Assembly (NCBI GenBank): GCA_943789485.1
Contig: CALSUH010000007.1
Location: forward strand, 124,001-188,000
From: an uncultured Pseudomonadales bacterium
GTDB taxonomy: Bacteria; Pseudomonadota; Gammaproteobacteria; Pseudomonadales; Pseudohongiellaceae
Direction of reading: 5' to 3'
DNA: 64,000 nucleotides
Numbering within the stretch: position 1 is the stretch's first letter; every line of letters starts with the position of its first letter. Shown piece by piece: positions 46,749-55,558 of this stretch. The translations under genes and the position numbers were made by a program. Under the pieces are notes generated by a model. That model saw only the letters and a program-made list of their open reading frames with translations. It was not told the DNA's origin and made no database searches.

Positions 46749-47985
46749 CACCCTGCCTCAGGAAATAAGAGAACTAGACCAGTCCGACCCCCTTTCCACC
46801 AAGCACGATGAGTTTCTTGTCCCTGCAAATATCATCTATCTTAATGGCAACTCGCTAGGGCCACTGACGAAAAATTCACAGCAACGTGCGCAGGAAGTTG
46901 TTCGGGAGCAATGGGGGAAAGGCCTTATCGCAAGCTGGAATACACACGCATGGATTGATCTGCCCTTCACCGCAGGGGAGAAGATCGCAACGCTTATTGG
47001 CGCCGCGCAGCAGCAGCTTGTTTGCTGCGATTCGGTTTCAATAAATCTTTTGAAGGTCTTAGCAAGCTGCATGCAGATGCAGCCTACGCGCAATATTATC
47101 TTGTCACAGAAAGAAAATTTTCCCACCGACTTGTATGTTGCGCAAGGTTTGGAGACGCTGTTAGGGCCAACCCGCTGCATATTAAGAACGGTCGCAGAGC
47201 CGGAGCTAGCTCAAGCGCTGGATGAAGAGGTAGCTGTGTTGTTTCTCTCACAAGTAAATTTTCGCAACGGCGACAAGCATGATATTGAACGGCTTACGTC
47301 ATTGGCCAAAGCGAGAGGAATACTTGTCGTCTGGGATCTATCTCATAGTGTCGGCGTACTCCCCTTAAAAATGGATGAATGGGAAGTAGACTTTGCTGTG
47401 GGCTGTGGCTATAAATACTTGAATGGCGGCCCCGGAGCGCCGGCTTTTATCTACGCAAACAAAAAACATCATGCCGCCATAAGGCAACCTATTCAAGGCT
47501 GGATGGGCCATCGAGAACCGTTTACTTTCGATCCCGATTACAAGAATGCGGCAGGCGTGGCGCAATTTCTCACCGGCACGCCACCAATTCTATCGCTCGC
47601 GGTATTGGACAGCGCGCTCGATGTCTTCGAGGATATCACAATCACCGATATCAATAGAAAAGCCAATGCTTTAGCTGAGCTATTTTTAGATTTAGTGACG
47701 AACGACAAAGACCTGCATTGCCTGGCTCTAGAATCCAAGGCGGATTCTGCATTACGAGGAACACAACTGGCGTTCTCACACGCAGATGCCTATGCCATTA
47801 GCCGTGCCTTGAACAAAGCTCGCGTTGTAGTAGATTTTCGCAGCCCCGATATTATACGCTTCGGGTTTTCCCCCCTATTCCTTCGCTTTGAAGATATCTG
47901 GCGAGCAACTCAGATCATAAAGGAAATAGTAAAAGAAAAAACGTACCTAGCTGATGAGTTTTCTCAAAAACTCAAGGTTACGTAG
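46735..47985 (+). CDS. kynU: Kynureninase
   Basis: A 416-residue PLP enzyme, normal length for kynureninase, which splits kynurenine into anthranilate and alanine. The PLP lysine lies in GCGYKYLNGGPGAPAF (Lys227, the same number as in the Pseudomonas fluorescens enzyme). Other family segments are IYLNGNSLGPL, SWNTHAWIDLPF, ILSQKENFPTDLYVAQGL and GWMGHREPFTFDPDY. It starts inside the end of the hydrolase gene, so translation is coupled. No tryptophan 2,3-dioxygenase is visible in the window. Confidence 0.95.
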   Translation: MNTSSTLPQEIRELDQSDPLSTKHDEFLVPANIIYLNGNSLGPLTKNSQQRAQEVVREQWGKGLIASWNTHAWIDLPFTAGEKIATLIGAAQQQLVCCDSVSINLLKVLASCMQMQPTRNIILSQKENFPTDLYVAQGLETLLGPTRCILRTVAEPELAQALDEEVAVLFLSQVNFRNGDKHDIERLTSLAKARGILVVWDLSHSVGVLPLKMDEWEVDFAVGCGYKYLNGGPGAPAFIYANKKHHAAIRQPIQGWMGHREPFTFDPDYKNAAGVAQFLTGTPPILSLAVLDSALDVFEDITITDINRKANALAELFLDLVTNDKDLHCLALESKADSALRGTQLAFSHADAYAISRALNKARVVVDFRSPDIIRFGFSPLFLRFEDIWRATQIIKEIVKEKTYLADEFSQKLKVT

Positions 47986-48048
47986 ATCGTCGCAGGAAGA
48001 AAGAAAGCTGAAAAAGGCGAAGACTTGACGCAGCTCAACCTTCAACGA

Positions 48049-49086
48049 CTATTTCTGATTCTCTCTCAAGTGTCGCTGTGAGATTTCATAAACCGAGCTA
48101 AACCAGACTGGCTCATCGTTGAGATTCGGCACGAGTTGAAAAACTTCACCGCCTCCCTCCATGAATTGTTCCCGGTATTCGATACCTATCTCATGAATGG
48201 TTTCTAGACAATCTGAAACAAACGAGGGAGTGACTACGGCTATTTTCTTACAGCCAGATGCAAGTAATGTTTCTAGGTGATCATCGAGATAAGGCTGAAT
48301 CCAAGCCTGGCGACCAAACCGAGATTGGAAAGCGATAGAGTATCTTTCCTCGCCCCAGCCTAAGGCTGCAACGACATTCTTGGTAGTCCCAACGCACTGC
48401 GCTCGGTAGCAGAGGCGATTCTTGTCTGAGATCTGCTCACAGCAGCTACCGAACCCACAGACGTCGTGACGGTCTGCCTTCTTTATGTTCGACTCAGGCA
48501 GACCGTGGTAACTGAACACGACATGATCCACTTGCTCTTCTTTAATATGCTTACCAATGAGGTCTGCCCAAGCTCGGACGAACGCGGGCTCAGCATAAAG
48601 GTCATTGATGAATTGTAAATTGGGATGGGTTTTCCATTTGGCTGCTGCCTGCTTCACCTCATGAAATACGGATGCAGTTGTTGCTGTCGAGTACTGCGGA
48701 AAAAGTGGCAGCACTAGGATTTTAGATATCCCCTTACTCTCTAGCTCTGCCATTGCCTCGGGTATGAATGGCTGGCTATAGGCCATGCCGTTAAGCACCA
48801 ACACATCTTCTCCGGCGCTTGCATAAGCGCTCTGCACACTCGCTTGTAGCCTATCGGCATAGACCTTCAACGGTGATCCCTCGTCCATCCAGATGGTCGC
48901 GTAATCCTTAGCGGTCTTTGGGGCGCGAAATGGCAAGATGATAAGATTACGCAGTAACCACCGACCCAATGGATTCATATCGAATACGAAAGGATCCGAA
49001 AAGAAACCTTTATAGAAGTCTCGCAGACCCTTGGCAGTTGGTTCGGCTGGTGTACCGAGATTTAGCAATAAGATGGCTTTTGACAT
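48049..49086 (-). CDS. hemH: Ferrochelatase with Cys-rich insertion
   Basis: Started at ATG 49086, where the family-typical SKAILLLNLGTP begins; a longer frame reaches 49137. The 345-residue protein inserts iron into protoporphyrin IX to make heme. The catalytic His194 lies in FSYHGLPES, the downstream SRFGRQAWIQPYLD is typical, and a conserved acidic patch lies in SDCLETIHEIG. Between them is an insertion with Cys210, Cys215, Cys216, Cys226 and Cys231 (NRLCYRAQC), absent from the E. coli enzyme. Some bacterial ferrochelatases bind a 2Fe-2S cluster with such internal cysteines. It is convergent with kynU, 63 bp apart. Confidence 0.93.
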   Translation of the reverse strand: MSKAILLLNLGTPAEPTAKGLRDFYKGFFSDPFVFDMNPLGRWLLRNLIILPFRAPKTAKDYATIWMDEGSPLKVYADRLQASVQSAYASAGEDVLVLNGMAYSQPFIPEAMAELESKGISKILVLPLFPQYSTATTASVFHEVKQAAAKWKTHPNLQFINDLYAEPAFVRAWADLIGKHIKEEQVDHVVFSYHGLPESNIKKADRHDVCGFGSCCEQISDKNRLCYRAQCVGTTKNVVAALGWGEERYSIAFQSRFGRQAWIQPYLDDHLETLLASGCKKIAVVTPSFVSDCLETIHEIGIEYREQFMEGGGEVFQLVPNLNDEPVWFSSVYEISQRHLRENQK

Positions 49087-49213
49087 AAGGTTACGACTGA
49101 TTTCCTGATTGTGGCGACAACCCATTACTACGTTCAATCCCTGTAAACAGGATCAGTAACAGGGCAAATATCTGCGACGATGCTTGTGCGGGGATGGTAA
49201 AGCGAAACCGCCC

Positions 49214-49633
49214 CTAGATGCCAGTAATTCGCTTGCTTACATTGGACACTTGTAGCGTCAAGCAGACTTCAAATCGCCTAAGCGTCAGTAGACGGAGCCC
49301 TGTCAGGCCGATATGACTACGCATATTCCACAGCTTTTCTGCCGCTAGTTCCAAGCCTATGGTGAACAGGAGGAAAATTATGCCGTAGTCGCCAAAGTGC
49401 AGCACCTGATCCGCATCTGTCATAACTCCTATTGTAGGATGACCTAAAACGATGTCGGCACACAAATAACCTAAAATTGATCCTAGACCGATCTTCTTGA
49501 AAAGTGGGACTGCTATGACGGCTGCAAGAAGATAATACAGCGCATTAATCAACAGACGATCGGTATAAATAAAGACCTCAATTTCGGTGCTTAGACGGTT
49601 ATTACGACGCAAGGTGAGTTTTGTGCAAGTCAA
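49214..49633 (-). pseudogene. Remnant of a Kef-type K+/H+ antiporter gene
   Basis: The frame gives 139 residues. Residues about 28-107 match the first three helices of CPA2/Kef antiporters (LLINALYYLLAAVIAVPLFKK, LGSILGYL, DYGIIFLLFTIGLELAAEKLW). The remaining about 30 residues are unrelated, and the other nine or so helices and the NAD-binding domain are missing. The first 25 residues are also atypical. It is a 5'-end fragment of a gene whose rest has been lost. Its minus-strand position next to hemH gives no clue to the lost part. Confidence 0.7.
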
Positions 49634-49959
49634 AATCTCGCCTAGACAAGTGCCAATTTATTTTGCGGCGCAAATGTAGTTGAATCGAGAGCCTTCTAGG
49701 TCGATTCGATGGCTTGAACGGACCCTTAATTTGATTTCACTTTTCAGTTACTAATCTATGCAGCTTTTCATTCAATTCAAAAATATTCAATGTATCCCAT
49801 AAACCGCTATATAGCCCGTAGCCACTGGCCTGCAGCAATTTGAGTAGTCTAGTAACAAAAACTATTAAAATGTGCTGCAATCTTATTGGAAACCAGTAAA
49901 CTTAGGAGCTCAGGACAGATTTCCTAGTAGTATAAATTTTAAATAAAGAGGAATAAGAC
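49634..49959. other. Intergenic region upstream of the redoxin fusion gene
   Basis: About 325 AT-rich bp without a gene. A TATAAAT box (near 49931) and an AAGAGGA ribosome site (49946-49952) before the GTG start look like expression signals of the downstream gene. Confidence 0.5.
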
Positions 49960-51789
49960 GTGAAAAGACTTTTGGGATTAGCCTTCGTAGCAGCTATTGT
50001 TGCGGGCACAGCAAATGCCGGCGAACGAGTTGGTGATTTCGCTTTGATCGACCATCAAGGTGCCATCCAGCACATGGCTTGGTACAACGATCACAGCGCT
50101 GTAGTCATCATGCCTATGACGAATAGCCAAGACGACGCAGCAAGTTTAAAAGCACTCCAAGAGATATATGCTGAGCAAGGCGTTCAATTTTTCTTACTAA
50201 ACCCCGGCTTACATAGTGATCGCGCCCTAATACAGAGCGAAGTTACGGCCTTGGGCCTAGATCTTCCAGTATTGATGGACGACGCCCAACTCGTAACTGA
50301 AATGCTAGGTGTGAGCCACGTAGATGAAGCGGTTCTTTACGATCCAAACAGTTTCGAGCTGTTGTACCGTGGCCCCATAGACGGTATGGAAGCTTCGCTC
50401 AAGGAAGCGCTCGCTGGCGAAAATTTCGAGATGGTGTCTGTTGCAAGCAACGCCCCTGCAATCGAATTTTCAAACCTAGATGCACACGCAAATCTTTCCT
50501 ATGAGAACGATATCGCACCAATAATCGCCGAGAATTGTGCTAGCTGTCACCGCGACGGCGGCATCGCCCCTTTCGCCATGGATAGCAGTCTTACCGTCCA
50601 AGGCTGGTCACCGATGATTCGCGAAGTGGTTATGACTAAGCGCATGCCCCCAGGTCAGGTTGACAACAAAGTCGGTCACAAGATGAAGAACGAGATGAAT
50701 CTTAGTGACATCGAGATGCAAAAACTTGTGCGCTGGGTAGACAGTGGCTCTAAAGTGGACAGCGAGAACGACCCCCTAACAGCTCTAACATGGCCAACTG
50801 ACAAGTGGTCCCTCGGCGAGCCTGACTTAATTGTAAAGGTTCCTGAGCAATCCATTCCTGCAACAGGCGTTGTAGACTACATGGATATCCCTATCGATCT
50901 TGGCCTGGATAAAGACGTCTGGATTAAGGGTAGTGAAGTTGTTCCTGGCGATCCGGCCGTGCTTCACCACATTATTACCACGGTTGTCCCGCCAGAAGGT
51001 GCCCCTGATTTTCAGCAAATCCTAATGGAATTACTAGCATCCCTGCCAGCTGAGAAAGCACAGTCGATTCGCGCTACGCTTTTCGCCGCGGTAGCATCAG
51101 GCCAACAGCCCGACATCGGCGCGATCTTCAAGGAAATCCCTGAGTTTGATATAGGCACCTTCCTAGGAAGTAGCGATCCAGACCTAGGCTCTGTCGCCGG
51201 CTATGCTCCAGGTAACAATATTTCGCTTAACCCCCCTGGCGTTGGCGGCCTATTAAAAGCTGGCACCACTCTTAATCTGCAAATGCACTACACCACTTCA
51301 GGTAAAGAGACTACTGACTCGACTGAGATCGGCATCTACTTCTATGACGAAGGTGAAGTGCCTAACGAGCGAATGTCAGGCGGCGTAGGCAATGCCTTCT
51401 CAATCGCCATTCCTGCTCAGGCGAAAGATCATGAGATGGAGCTAGTGACACTTGTTCCTGAAGATGCGGAACTGTATAGCCTTATGCCGCATATGCATTT
51501 CCGCGGTAAGCGCATGAAGTTCACTGCACAATATCCTGACGGCAGCGAAGAATTGCTGCTATCGGTTCCTGCCTACTCCTTCAACTGGCAGCTAGCACAT
51601 GAATTGGAAGAGCCTCTCTCAATTCCTGCTGGCACCAAGATTGTTGCAACTGGCGCGTTCGATAACTCTTCACAGAATACATTCAACCCAGATGCTAATA
51701 CTGAGATCAACTGGGGTGAGCAAAGCTGGGAAGAGATGTTCATGGGATTCTATACTTGGAAGAACGTAGACCAAGGTGGTTCTGACTAG
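49960..51789 (+). CDS. Redoxin - cytochrome c - copper monooxygenase-like fusion protein
   Basis: A 609-residue exported protein (GTG start; signal peptide cleaved near GTANAGE). Residues about 20-155 form a thioredoxin-like redoxin domain without a CxxC pair. Residues about 180-265 form a cytochrome c with CASCH (Cys193, Cys196, His197) and a distal Met in KRMPPGQV. Residues about 285-605 resemble the copper type II ascorbate-dependent monooxygenase fold, with candidate copper ligands in LHHII (His336, His337), MHY (His443) and MPHMHFRGK (His511, His513). It probably performs a periplasmic copper/heme redox reaction; substrate and direction are unknown. It is followed by a strong terminator. 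Confidence 0.85.
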   Translation: MKRLLGLAFVAAIVAGTANAGERVGDFALIDHQGAIQHMAWYNDHSAVVIMPMTNSQDDAASLKALQEIYAEQGVQFFLLNPGLHSDRALIQSEVTALGLDLPVLMDDAQLVTEMLGVSHVDEAVLYDPNSFELLYRGPIDGMEASLKEALAGENFEMVSVASNAPAIEFSNLDAHANLSYENDIAPIIAENCASCHRDGGIAPFAMDSSLTVQGWSPMIREVVMTKRMPPGQVDNKVGHKMKNEMNLSDIEMQKLVRWVDSGSKVDSENDPLTALTWPTDKWSLGEPDLIVKVPEQSIPATGVVDYMDIPIDLGLDKDVWIKGSEVVPGDPAVLHHIITTVVPPEGAPDFQQILMELLASLPAEKAQSIRATLFAAVASGQQPDIGAIFKEIPEFDIGTFLGSSDPDLGSVAGYAPGNNISLNPPGVGGLLKAGTTLNLQMHYTTSGKETTDSTEIGIYFYDEGEVPNERMSGGVGNAFSIAIPAQAKDHEMELVTLVPEDAELYSLMPHMHFRGKRMKFTAQYPDGSEELLLSVPAYSFNWQLAHELEEPLSIPAGTKIVATGAFDNSSQNTFNPDANTEINWGEQSWEEMFMGFYTWKNVDQGGSD

Positions 51790-51823
51790 TTCAGCACCTA
51801 TAGTTAGAAAGAAAGACGAAAAC

Positions 51824-51861
51824 AAAAAAGGGTGAACTCACGAGAGTTCACCCTTTTTATT
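51824..51861 (+). terminator. Strong bidirectional terminator
   Basis: The stem AAAAGGGTGAACT (51826-51838) and AGTTCACCCTTTT (51845-51857) has a 6-base loop, with an A run before and a T run after. It closes the redoxin fusion gene and can also stop antisense reading from the minus-strand side. Confidence 0.92.
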
Positions 51862-51956
51862 ATTCTTATAGGAAACTATCTATCCTGAGGCATCATCCTA
51901 CTGAGTTCTCCTTTTTTATCCTTCGAATAAAGTAAGCAATTTTCTAAAGAGCTACC

Positions 51957-52538
51957 CTACTGCACTCGTGGCGGTGGAAGCGTCCAATCGCAGCCTTCGC
52001 ACTCCGGCGACCTATCATTCTCACTCATCACCGCGAAGATAAAGTCACGCCATACTTCGTTTGGCTGCCATACGGTATTCATATCTTCCTTGGCCTGCGC
52101 AATTGGCACGTCCTCATAGATTACTCGATAGAGGAAACTAAACGCCGTGGCTCTGGCATTGACCTGACAATGCAGTAACGTCTTCTTGTCAGTATTGCGT
52201 TGCATGGAATCGGCAAATGCATAAAAATCTGCGGGCAAAGGGTTGTCGAAATCCACCGGCACCTGCATATACTCCATGCCAAGACCTTTTATTACCTGGT
52301 CCGCATCCGTCAACGCATTCTGATTGTTTGTGAAGGCTATATACACGATTCTCTCGAAGCCGTGCTCCGCTATCGTCGCAAACTGCTCGCGGCTAGGCTG
52401 CCCTGCACTGGCGAAGGTTGGACTGTATTGGCGGAAATTAACGATCTCAGCCAAGGCAGGATCAGCCTCCTCTACTGCGTAGCTGTTGCAGGCCATAAAC
52501 GGCGTGAGTATTAGTAAACTCGATAGAAGCTTATTCAT
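51957..52538 (-). CDS. Exported protein-tyrosine-phosphatase-like protein
   Basis: A 193-residue protein with a signal peptide (cleavage near NSYAVEE). The fold resembles the dual-specificity-phosphatase-like group related to beta-lactamase-hydrolase-like proteins, with FASAGQPSREQFATIAEHGF early and the active-site-like loop LLHCQVNARATAF. That loop spaces Cys and Arg by four residues, not the five of classical HCx5R phosphatases; similar loops are, to my recollection, usual in this exported subgroup. Activity is therefore uncertain. No neighbour hints at a substrate. Confidence 0.8.
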   Translation of the reverse strand: MNKLLSSLLILTPFMACNSYAVEEADPALAEIVNFRQYSPTFASAGQPSREQFATIAEHGFERIVYIAFTNNQNALTDADQVIKGLGMEYMQVPVDFDNPLPADFYAFADSMQRNTDKKTLLHCQVNARATAFSFLYRVIYEDVPIAQAKEDMNTVWQPNEVWRDFIFAVMSENDRSPECEGCDWTLPPPRVQ

Positions 52539-53024
52539 TGTTTCTCCAACTGTGTTTTTACATCTGAGGCGTTATTTAATTACTGAATACTATAGCAGAG
52601 GACTCGCGGGGACTTCTATCAAAATGCGCCACGGCATACCCTGAAGAGAACAATTACATTTGAAGAGACGACAGATACTAAATCTACTATTCGAGGGAAT
52701 AATTTTTCTAATTATTTCAGCATATTATAGTAGAAACTAATATTCTGCTCTGAAATGAATCCAGATCGACGGCATCTTAGAGAAGACATTTAGCAAAAGG
52801 ATAGCAGTATGTCTAAATAATTAATTCAGTGAAAGCCTGATGCTGAGTAAGATAGAATTTACCGCTACTGCTAAGGACATCGTTACCACCAAAATATGTT
52901 AACGTGGCGGCTAACTTACAGTTGTAGCCTAAAGGGTTTGTTAAGAGCAAAAAAGGCTTAAAATTGGCTTAAGAAAGCATCGCTAGAGTACCCACTTTCA
53001 TTCACGCTAAAATAGGGTCAGTCC
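52539..53024. other. Gene-free stretch before the LapC-like gene
   Basis: About 485 AT-rich bp with no credible frame, RNA or repeat. It should contain promoters for the divergent phosphatase-like and LapC-like genes, but none stands out. Confidence 0.45.
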
Positions 53025-54872
53025 ATGCTTCGAGAGCACCCATACCTGATCAGATCCGTTCTTCTTCTCTGGCTCTTAGCCCTGATTGCCCTTTTAATTC
53101 AAACACTACCGGGAAGTGAAACGCTTATAGTCAGTGGTTTTCTGATTATCACCCTAATAGTGTGGTCTGCATTGCTCTGCCTTCCTATCTATACGCTCGC
53201 TGCTATCACTCTTAGGTTCAAACACCTACCAAAACTGTACATCATGCTATCTCTTTTGGCAGTTCTGACTGCCTATTCTCTGCTGGCATTCCTAATTGCC
53301 AACTTCAAGCTCTACTCGCTGTATGGCTTCTATACAAACTTCTTCGTGTTGAATCTAATCTCCACCCCTGGTGGAATCGAAGCCATGGGGGTATCTGCTT
53401 CAACATGGAAGAGCGCCGTTATTGCCGGAGTCTTCGGAGTCATAGCCTTTGCGTTTCTGATCAAATTTGTACCAATGGAGCGAGTAATCCCCAGCTGGCT
53501 AAAGAAGAAACACATGCTTGCAACACTACTTCTTTGTTTCACTACAGAAAATTTTATTTACATCTATGCCGACTACACCAATTTTGTTCCTGTCCTCAAT
53601 TCCGCCGACAAGGTCATGTGGTACCTGCCAATCACGGCTGGCTCATTGCTCAGCGACCTAGGTGTGCCGCGAACAGAGAGGCTTGAAGATAAATTTTCCT
53701 ACTCAAGCAAGACTGGTAATCTGAACTATTTCGACCCTGCATTACTAGTTACGTCAGATTCTGGCGAAAAATATAATATCGTGTGGTTGGTGGCCGAGTC
53801 CTGGCGCTCCGACATGGTCACCCCCGAAATCATGCCAAATACCTACAAGTTTGCCAATGATCAGCAGTGGTTCGAAGATCACTATAGCGGCGGAAATGGA
53901 ACGCGAATGGGAATGTTCACGCAATTCTATGGCCTTTATGGCCATTATTGGTTCGATGTACTTAGAAATCGGCGCCCACCCTTGTTAATCGAGCAGCTGC
54001 GATCTGAGAACTACCAATTCAAAGCGATAACCAGTTCTGCTTTTACTTACCCGGAATTCGACAAGACAATTTTTAGTAGTTTACCCCCTGAAAACCTTCA
54101 GGAATTTAACAAAGGCCACGGATGGGAAAGAGACCAGAAGAATACCGGCGACCTAATTTCCTTTATAGAAGAAAAAGAAGGAGAAGACGATCCATTCTTC
54201 GCGTTTATGTTTTTCGAATCAGCGCATGCCAATTATTACTTCCCAGATGAAGATATTATCGAGGAAGACTACATCGAAGACTTTAATTATCTCACCGTCG
54301 ACATCGAAGAGAGCATGCCACAGATTAAGGCACGCTATACCAACGCCACACATCACCTAGATCGGCAACTGGCCCGCGTCTATAAGGTGCTGGAGGAAAA
54401 CAATCTCATGGAAAATACGATCGTCGTGCTGACTGGCGATCACGGTGAAGAATTCATGGAGAATGGCCGCTGGGGTCATAACTCCACTTTTAGCCAGCCG
54501 CAAATTCGAGTGCCAATGATCATCCATATACCTGGCATGGAAAAGAAGCGGCACACAGTCGCAAGCAGCCATCTCGATATGCCAGCTACTATTTTAAACG
54601 CACTCGGACTGGATCTGCCGGCGAAACGACACAGCTTCGGTCAAGACTTATTCGACCCTGATTATAAACGTAACTTTCTGGTAGTCAGCGACTGGCATGG
54701 GAATACGGTGATAACGCCTGAAGTCAAAATAATCTTCAGCATAAAGGGTGCCGCTTATCAGGCAAGTAGCACCGATATAAACGATCAGCCGATAAACCTG
54801 GCCGACGAGAAATCAAGTTATCAAGCGGCGTTGGCAGGGTACTTACAAGAACAGAACCGCTTCTACCATTAG
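53025..54872 (+). CDS. LapC/YejM-like inner-membrane protein with sulfatase-fold domain
   Basis: A 615-residue protein with five N-terminal membrane helices (roughly residues 10-30, 37-60, 68-93, 130-150 and 163-185), then a periplasmic alkaline-phosphatase/sulfatase-fold domain. The domain begins YNIVWLVAESWRSDM, contains GGNGTRMGMFTQFYG and a metal-site-like TGDHGEEFMENGRWGHN. This is the architecture of YejM/PbgA/LapC, which in E. coli controls LPS synthesis by blocking LapB-FtsH turnover of LpxC. The neighbouring LPS-kinase-like gene fits an envelope role. Other five-helix sulfatases are not ruled out. Confidence 0.87.
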   Translation: MLREHPYLIRSVLLLWLLALIALLIQTLPGSETLIVSGFLIITLIVWSALLCLPIYTLAAITLRFKHLPKLYIMLSLLAVLTAYSLLAFLIANFKLYSLYGFYTNFFVLNLISTPGGIEAMGVSASTWKSAVIAGVFGVIAFAFLIKFVPMERVIPSWLKKKHMLATLLLCFTTENFIYIYADYTNFVPVLNSADKVMWYLPITAGSLLSDLGVPRTERLEDKFSYSSKTGNLNYFDPALLVTSDSGEKYNIVWLVAESWRSDMVTPEIMPNTYKFANDQQWFEDHYSGGNGTRMGMFTQFYGLYGHYWFDVLRNRRPPLLIEQLRSENYQFKAITSSAFTYPEFDKTIFSSLPPENLQEFNKGHGWERDQKNTGDLISFIEEKEGEDDPFFAFMFFESAHANYYFPDEDIIEEDYIEDFNYLTVDIEESMPQIKARYTNATHHLDRQLARVYKVLEENNLMENTIVVLTGDHGEEFMENGRWGHNSTFSQPQIRVPMIIHIPGMEKKRHTVASSHLDMPATILNALGLDLPAKRHSFGQDLFDPDYKRNFLVVSDWHGNTVITPEVKIIFSIKGAAYQASSTDINDQPINLADEKSSYQAALAGYLQEQNRFYH

Positions 54873-54903
54873 GCTCTGAGGAGGCTATGCAGGGCTTTTT
54901 TTG
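54871..54903 (+). terminator. Terminator overlapping the convergent gene's end
   Basis: The stem AGGCTCTG (54871-54878) pairs with CAGGGCTT (54890-54897), with two G-U pairs, followed by a T run to 54902. It stops the LapC-like gene and lies partly inside the last codons of the methyltransferase gene on the other strand. Confidence 0.65.
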
Positions 54904-55523
54904 AAAACAGCCAGTTGCAGTGAGTGAAGAAATCCTGACCTTTTAACCGTACCAAGAAGCTCGTAGTGATGCGGTTCAAACAGACCCTTAAGGTGGGAGA
55001 GAGACATCGGATTTTGTTTAACGGATTTCCCAGTTAACACCTTGCGTAATCTGCGGCGCAAGGACGTTACCGAGTAAGTCGAAAAGTAGGAAATAACTAC
55101 GTATTTAGAAGAGACACGGCAGAGTTCAGCAATCAATTTTTGCTGATCGCCGACTTCCTTAAAATGATGCAAAAGCCTAAAGCAGACCGAGGCATCGAAC
55201 TCACCATCTGCGAATTGCATATTGAAGATATCCTGCCACTGCGCCGTTTCTTTGAAGCTTTGATCGCTCAGCAATTCATTGGTCAATTTCACAGCAGACT
55301 CGCCCAGATCCACGGCGGAAACCTCGAACCCCTTCTGTGCTAACCAAAGGCTTAGCCGCCCAACACCACAGGGTGCATCCAGCACAGCTTTTACCTCAGC
55401 GCTCGGCACCATCTGAAATGCCTCGCTTACCATCTGCATCTCGAACTGATGTTTTCGCGGCTTACGTTTAGTGTAGAGTTCAGCGCTTACTGGGTCAGAT
55501 TTAACCCTTTCATAGTTTTGCAT
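54885..55523 (-). CDS. Class I SAM-dependent methyltransferase
   Basis: A 212-residue methyltransferase. Motif I is VLDAPCGVGRLSLWLAQKGF, with the acidic end of strand 2 in VSAVDLGESAV. FDASVCFRLLHHF is motif IV-like and VVISYFSTYSVTSLRRRLRK is the post-IV segment. It is 35 bp downstream of the LPS-kinase-like gene on the same strand, probably one transcript. Substrate is unknown; the neighbours suggest envelope glycolipid or lipid. Confidence 0.85.
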   Translation of the reverse strand: MQNYERVKSDPVSAELYTKRKPRKHQFEMQMVSEAFQMVPSAEVKAVLDAPCGVGRLSLWLAQKGFEVSAVDLGESAVKLTNELLSDQSFKETAQWQDIFNMQFADGEFDASVCFRLLHHFKEVGDQQKLIAELCRVSSKYVVISYFSTYSVTSLRRRLRKVLTGKSVKQNPMSLSHLKGLFEPHHYELLGTVKRSGFLHSLQLAVFKKSPA

Positions 55524-55558
55524 AATGCATCGTATCCTTAGTGACGAGAGTCATCCTT

